Origin: JADHOX01 sp038120515
Lineage (GTDB): Bacteria > Pseudomonadota > Alphaproteobacteria > Rickettsiales > JABIRX01
Direction of reading: 5' to 3'
Assembly (NCBI GenBank): GCA_038120515.1
Contig: JAYOLW010000003.1
Span: forward strand, 37,264-101,263
Length of the DNA: 64,000 nucleotides
Shown piece by piece: positions 62,401-64,000 of the stretch (its first letter is position 1; every line of letters starts with the position of its first letter). Below the pieces are notes generated by a model. That model was not told the DNA's origin. It worked only from the letters and a program-made list of their open reading frames with translations, and made no database searches. A program made the translations under genes and the position numbers.

Positions 62401-64000
62401 CTTTAAATCCTGTTAAATATTCTTTTAAACTATCCTCAAATTCTTGAATTTCTTCAATAAAAAGTTCAAAATCTGCTGCTCTACCTTCTTTAAACATCTC
62501 AGTATAGAGTTCAAACGAACTAGGCACCTCCCTTGTTCCAGCCTCTTCTTCACTGACCTCACTTCTGGCATCATGAATTTTCTTTCTGATAGCAGCAGAG
62601 GGATTTTTTACGGATGAATCCACTCTCTCTTCCTCATCGTCATCAATTTGTCCAGCAGCAGAGGCCTGAGAAGCTCTACTAGGGGGATTTATCTCTTGAC
62701 CTCTTTCCTCAATATAATTTTTTAAAAACACTTTAAAAAAATCTGTTCCATTTTCTCCAATAGAAAATTTTATTTTTAAATTTTGAACTACATTTTTAGC
62801 ATTATATTCTTCCCGATCATCAAATGTATGTGTCCCCATTGGGTTCTGTTGACAAGCATCTAATATAATTTTAACTACTTGAAAAATGCCTTTGTTATCT
62901 TCGGTAACAAAACTTTTAAAAGTTTCTTTAAACACACCAGCCTTTCTAGTTGATAAAGTAGTAGTAAAACCAGTTTTTTTAACATCTAATGCATTTAAAA
63001 AAGCATTAGCTTCTTTACCACCTGAAACATAAACATCTTCACGTTCAAATTGACGCCGAGCTAAAGCGTATAAAACTCTCTGTCCATCTGCTGTTAAATC
63101 ACCACCATAAATCAAGCTTTGACGTAATTCTTGTGGAACACGATCTGGGTTTAATCGATCATTTGTATTTATATACTCAACAAGTTTACCAATATCATTC
63201 GCAAGACGTACCTGTTCATCATCAACTTCTTCTTCATGATCAGACATTAGCTCATCATCAACACCAACAGATGTTCGTATTGGCGGTACTAATTCTAATA
63301 ATTTTCGAAAAATAGGATCTAGCCTTTGGTCCCTTTCAGCAGCTGCTAGCAGTGAATTTAAAGCAACTACAATCTCCAGTAAACGTTCTGCTTCTACTAT
63401 TGCATCACCTTCCTTATCACTTGTGTCAATGTCACCTGGTGTCAAACTATTAAAAAATACTACAGCACCTTGATTTTGCAAAACTGCTAATATTGTTTGA
63501 TGATTTATTGGATTTCCTTCTTCGCGACCTTGATTACATGCTTGTATAAAATCTTGTATGTTCATTTCTTTACCTTGTTGTAGTTCTGTTAATGTTTGTT
63601 CTTCCTTCCTTTCTTTATTTCCTAACTGATCAGTATCAGGTGGCCCTTGACCCAAATCAGGTGGTGGATCTTCTAATGACGGTTCTTCACTAGCATCCAA
63701 CTGCTCATACTCTAATTCAAGCTCTGCTTGCTCTTCAGGTGTGAGGCGATAAGCTAAACGGTCGGCTACTTGACCAACTTTAGCTCGCAATTCTGCAGCC
63801 TCTCTGGTAACTACTTCATGTTGTTCTTCAATCTTCACCGCCTCATATGCAGCTCGAACAGATGGGTTAAGTGATTCTTTCGCGTATTGATCAATTTCTA
63901 ATGCGTGTTGATAAATACTACGATCTTTAAGTGACTCAGGCATATTATTTAATACAAATCTCGCCTCTCTTATGATTTGTGAAAGTTTATCAACATTATA
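59469..64000 (-). CDS. Giant repeat-tailed protein, partial (5' end outside window), unknown
   Basis: Over 1,400 residues, interrupted by a 100-N gap. The first ATG in the window is at 63943, but the frame stays open upstream to the edge (…KLSQIIREARFVLNN), so the real start lies outside. After the gap the frame resumes and ends at TGA 59469-59471, giving a tail that includes GVFAQQYLDSKGNSGKSLG. Body: acidic and helical, no signal peptide, no membrane helix. The C-terminal part carries a 40-residue tandem repeat, each unit containing IDDLLAGLSSPVS. Function unknown; effector-like. Confidence 0.8.
59646..60184 (-). repeat. 120-bp coding tandem repeat, at least five units
   Basis: The DNA for IDDLLAGL starts at 59646, 59766, (59921, mostly in the gap), 60041 and 60161. 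Spacing is exactly 120 bp where sequenced on one side. Units near the middle are almost identical; the outermost (60161) and innermost (after 59646) have diverged. A likely place for copy-number change. Confidence 0.92.
59837..59936. other. Assembly gap (100 N) inside the repeat
   Basis: The gap breaks the repeat array. For the reading frame to continue across it, the true length must be 2 modulo 3; 65 bp would restore the 120-bp period exactly, 185 bp would add a unit. Confidence 0.98.

Noticed and set aside
1..64000. CRISPR array
   Set aside because: No array of short direct repeats with unique spacers; the only regular array is the coding 120-bp repeat.
1..64000. Intact insertion sequence or prophage
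   Set aside because: No transposase, integrase or phage structural gene was recognised; only the possible relic near 43620-44064.

Overview
The window is an AT-rich stretch (about 30% G+C by eye) of an alphaproteobacterial chromosome. Pointers to that group are a TolC gene next to a DUF2497/PopZ-like gene, a single LolC-type permease paired with LolD, a deoxyhypusine-synthase-like polyamine gene beside a fold-III decarboxylase, DUF2237, and many small lipoproteins. The strong A+T bias, an ankyrin-repeat protein, a Fic protein and very large low-complexity proteins suggest a host-associated lineage such as Rickettsiales or Holosporales. The extensive oxidative-stress and light-stress gene set is rich for an obligate intracellular bacterium. 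This placement is inference; no rRNA or other clean phylogenetic marker is present. Three runs of N (46451-46550, 48624-48633, 59837-59936) show that the sequence is a scaffold.

Layout. 25-4352: aminotransferase, two lipoproteins, a YejF-like double ABC ATPase and tRNA-Glu. 4400-8307: a degenerate M16 protein and ClpB with a heat-shock-type promoter. 8380-9578: an EfeO/EfeU iron-uptake pair behind a Fur-box-like site. 9663-15468: ferrochelatase, an Lrp-type regulator, DNA photolyase, a CBS protein, exported glutathione peroxidase, DUF2237, an epimerase-like protein and Dps. 15513-22446: an eight-gene, mostly overlapping minus-strand operon (two SDRs, DUF3833, MFS, chalcone-isomerase-like, Cfa-type methyltransferase, DUF1365, FAD oxidoreductase). 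This set matches the lipid-modifying photo-oxidative stress clusters known from other proteobacteria. 22516-25832: a zinc-uptake-type operon (permease, binding protein, outer-membrane protein, small metal-type protein). 25998-28842: potassium channel and exported catalase-peroxidase KatG. 28903-32046: polyamine operon (decarboxylase, deoxyhypusine-synthase homologue, agmatinase). 32366-33216: Zur and a convergent Cys-rich membrane protein carrying a Zur-box-like operator. 33262-37878: aminotransferase, cytochrome b561, alcohol dehydrogenase, two TRL lipoproteins and a parvulin foldase. 38221-43526: outer-membrane protein, LolA-like protein, MMPL transporter and DUF2892, divergent from a SqrR/BigR-type persulfide sensor with a tandem operator.

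43527-46650 is accessory in character: an odd non-coding block, a Fic + Abi_C-like pair, tRNA-Ser, and a tandem duplication containing a tRNA fragment and an assembly gap. 46651-55892 is mostly housekeeping (LolD/LolC, Ndk, TolC, PopZ-like, ArgJ, UppP), with an unusual ankyrin-SPOR protein at 49223-50872. After tRNA-Leu and tRNA-His, 56173-64000 holds three consecutive large proteins of unknown function. The last runs off the window edge and carries a 120-bp tandem repeat whose units each encode an IDDLLAGL motif resembling the eukaryotic LD motif.

How the genes work together: much of the window deals with metals and oxidants. Iron uptake and haem synthesis, zinc uptake, KatG, glutathione peroxidase, Dps, photolyase, the lipid-modification operon and the persulfide sensor would together form a redox and metal homeostasis block. 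Three metal or sulfur operator candidates (Fur, Zur, SqrR type) can be read directly from the sequence.
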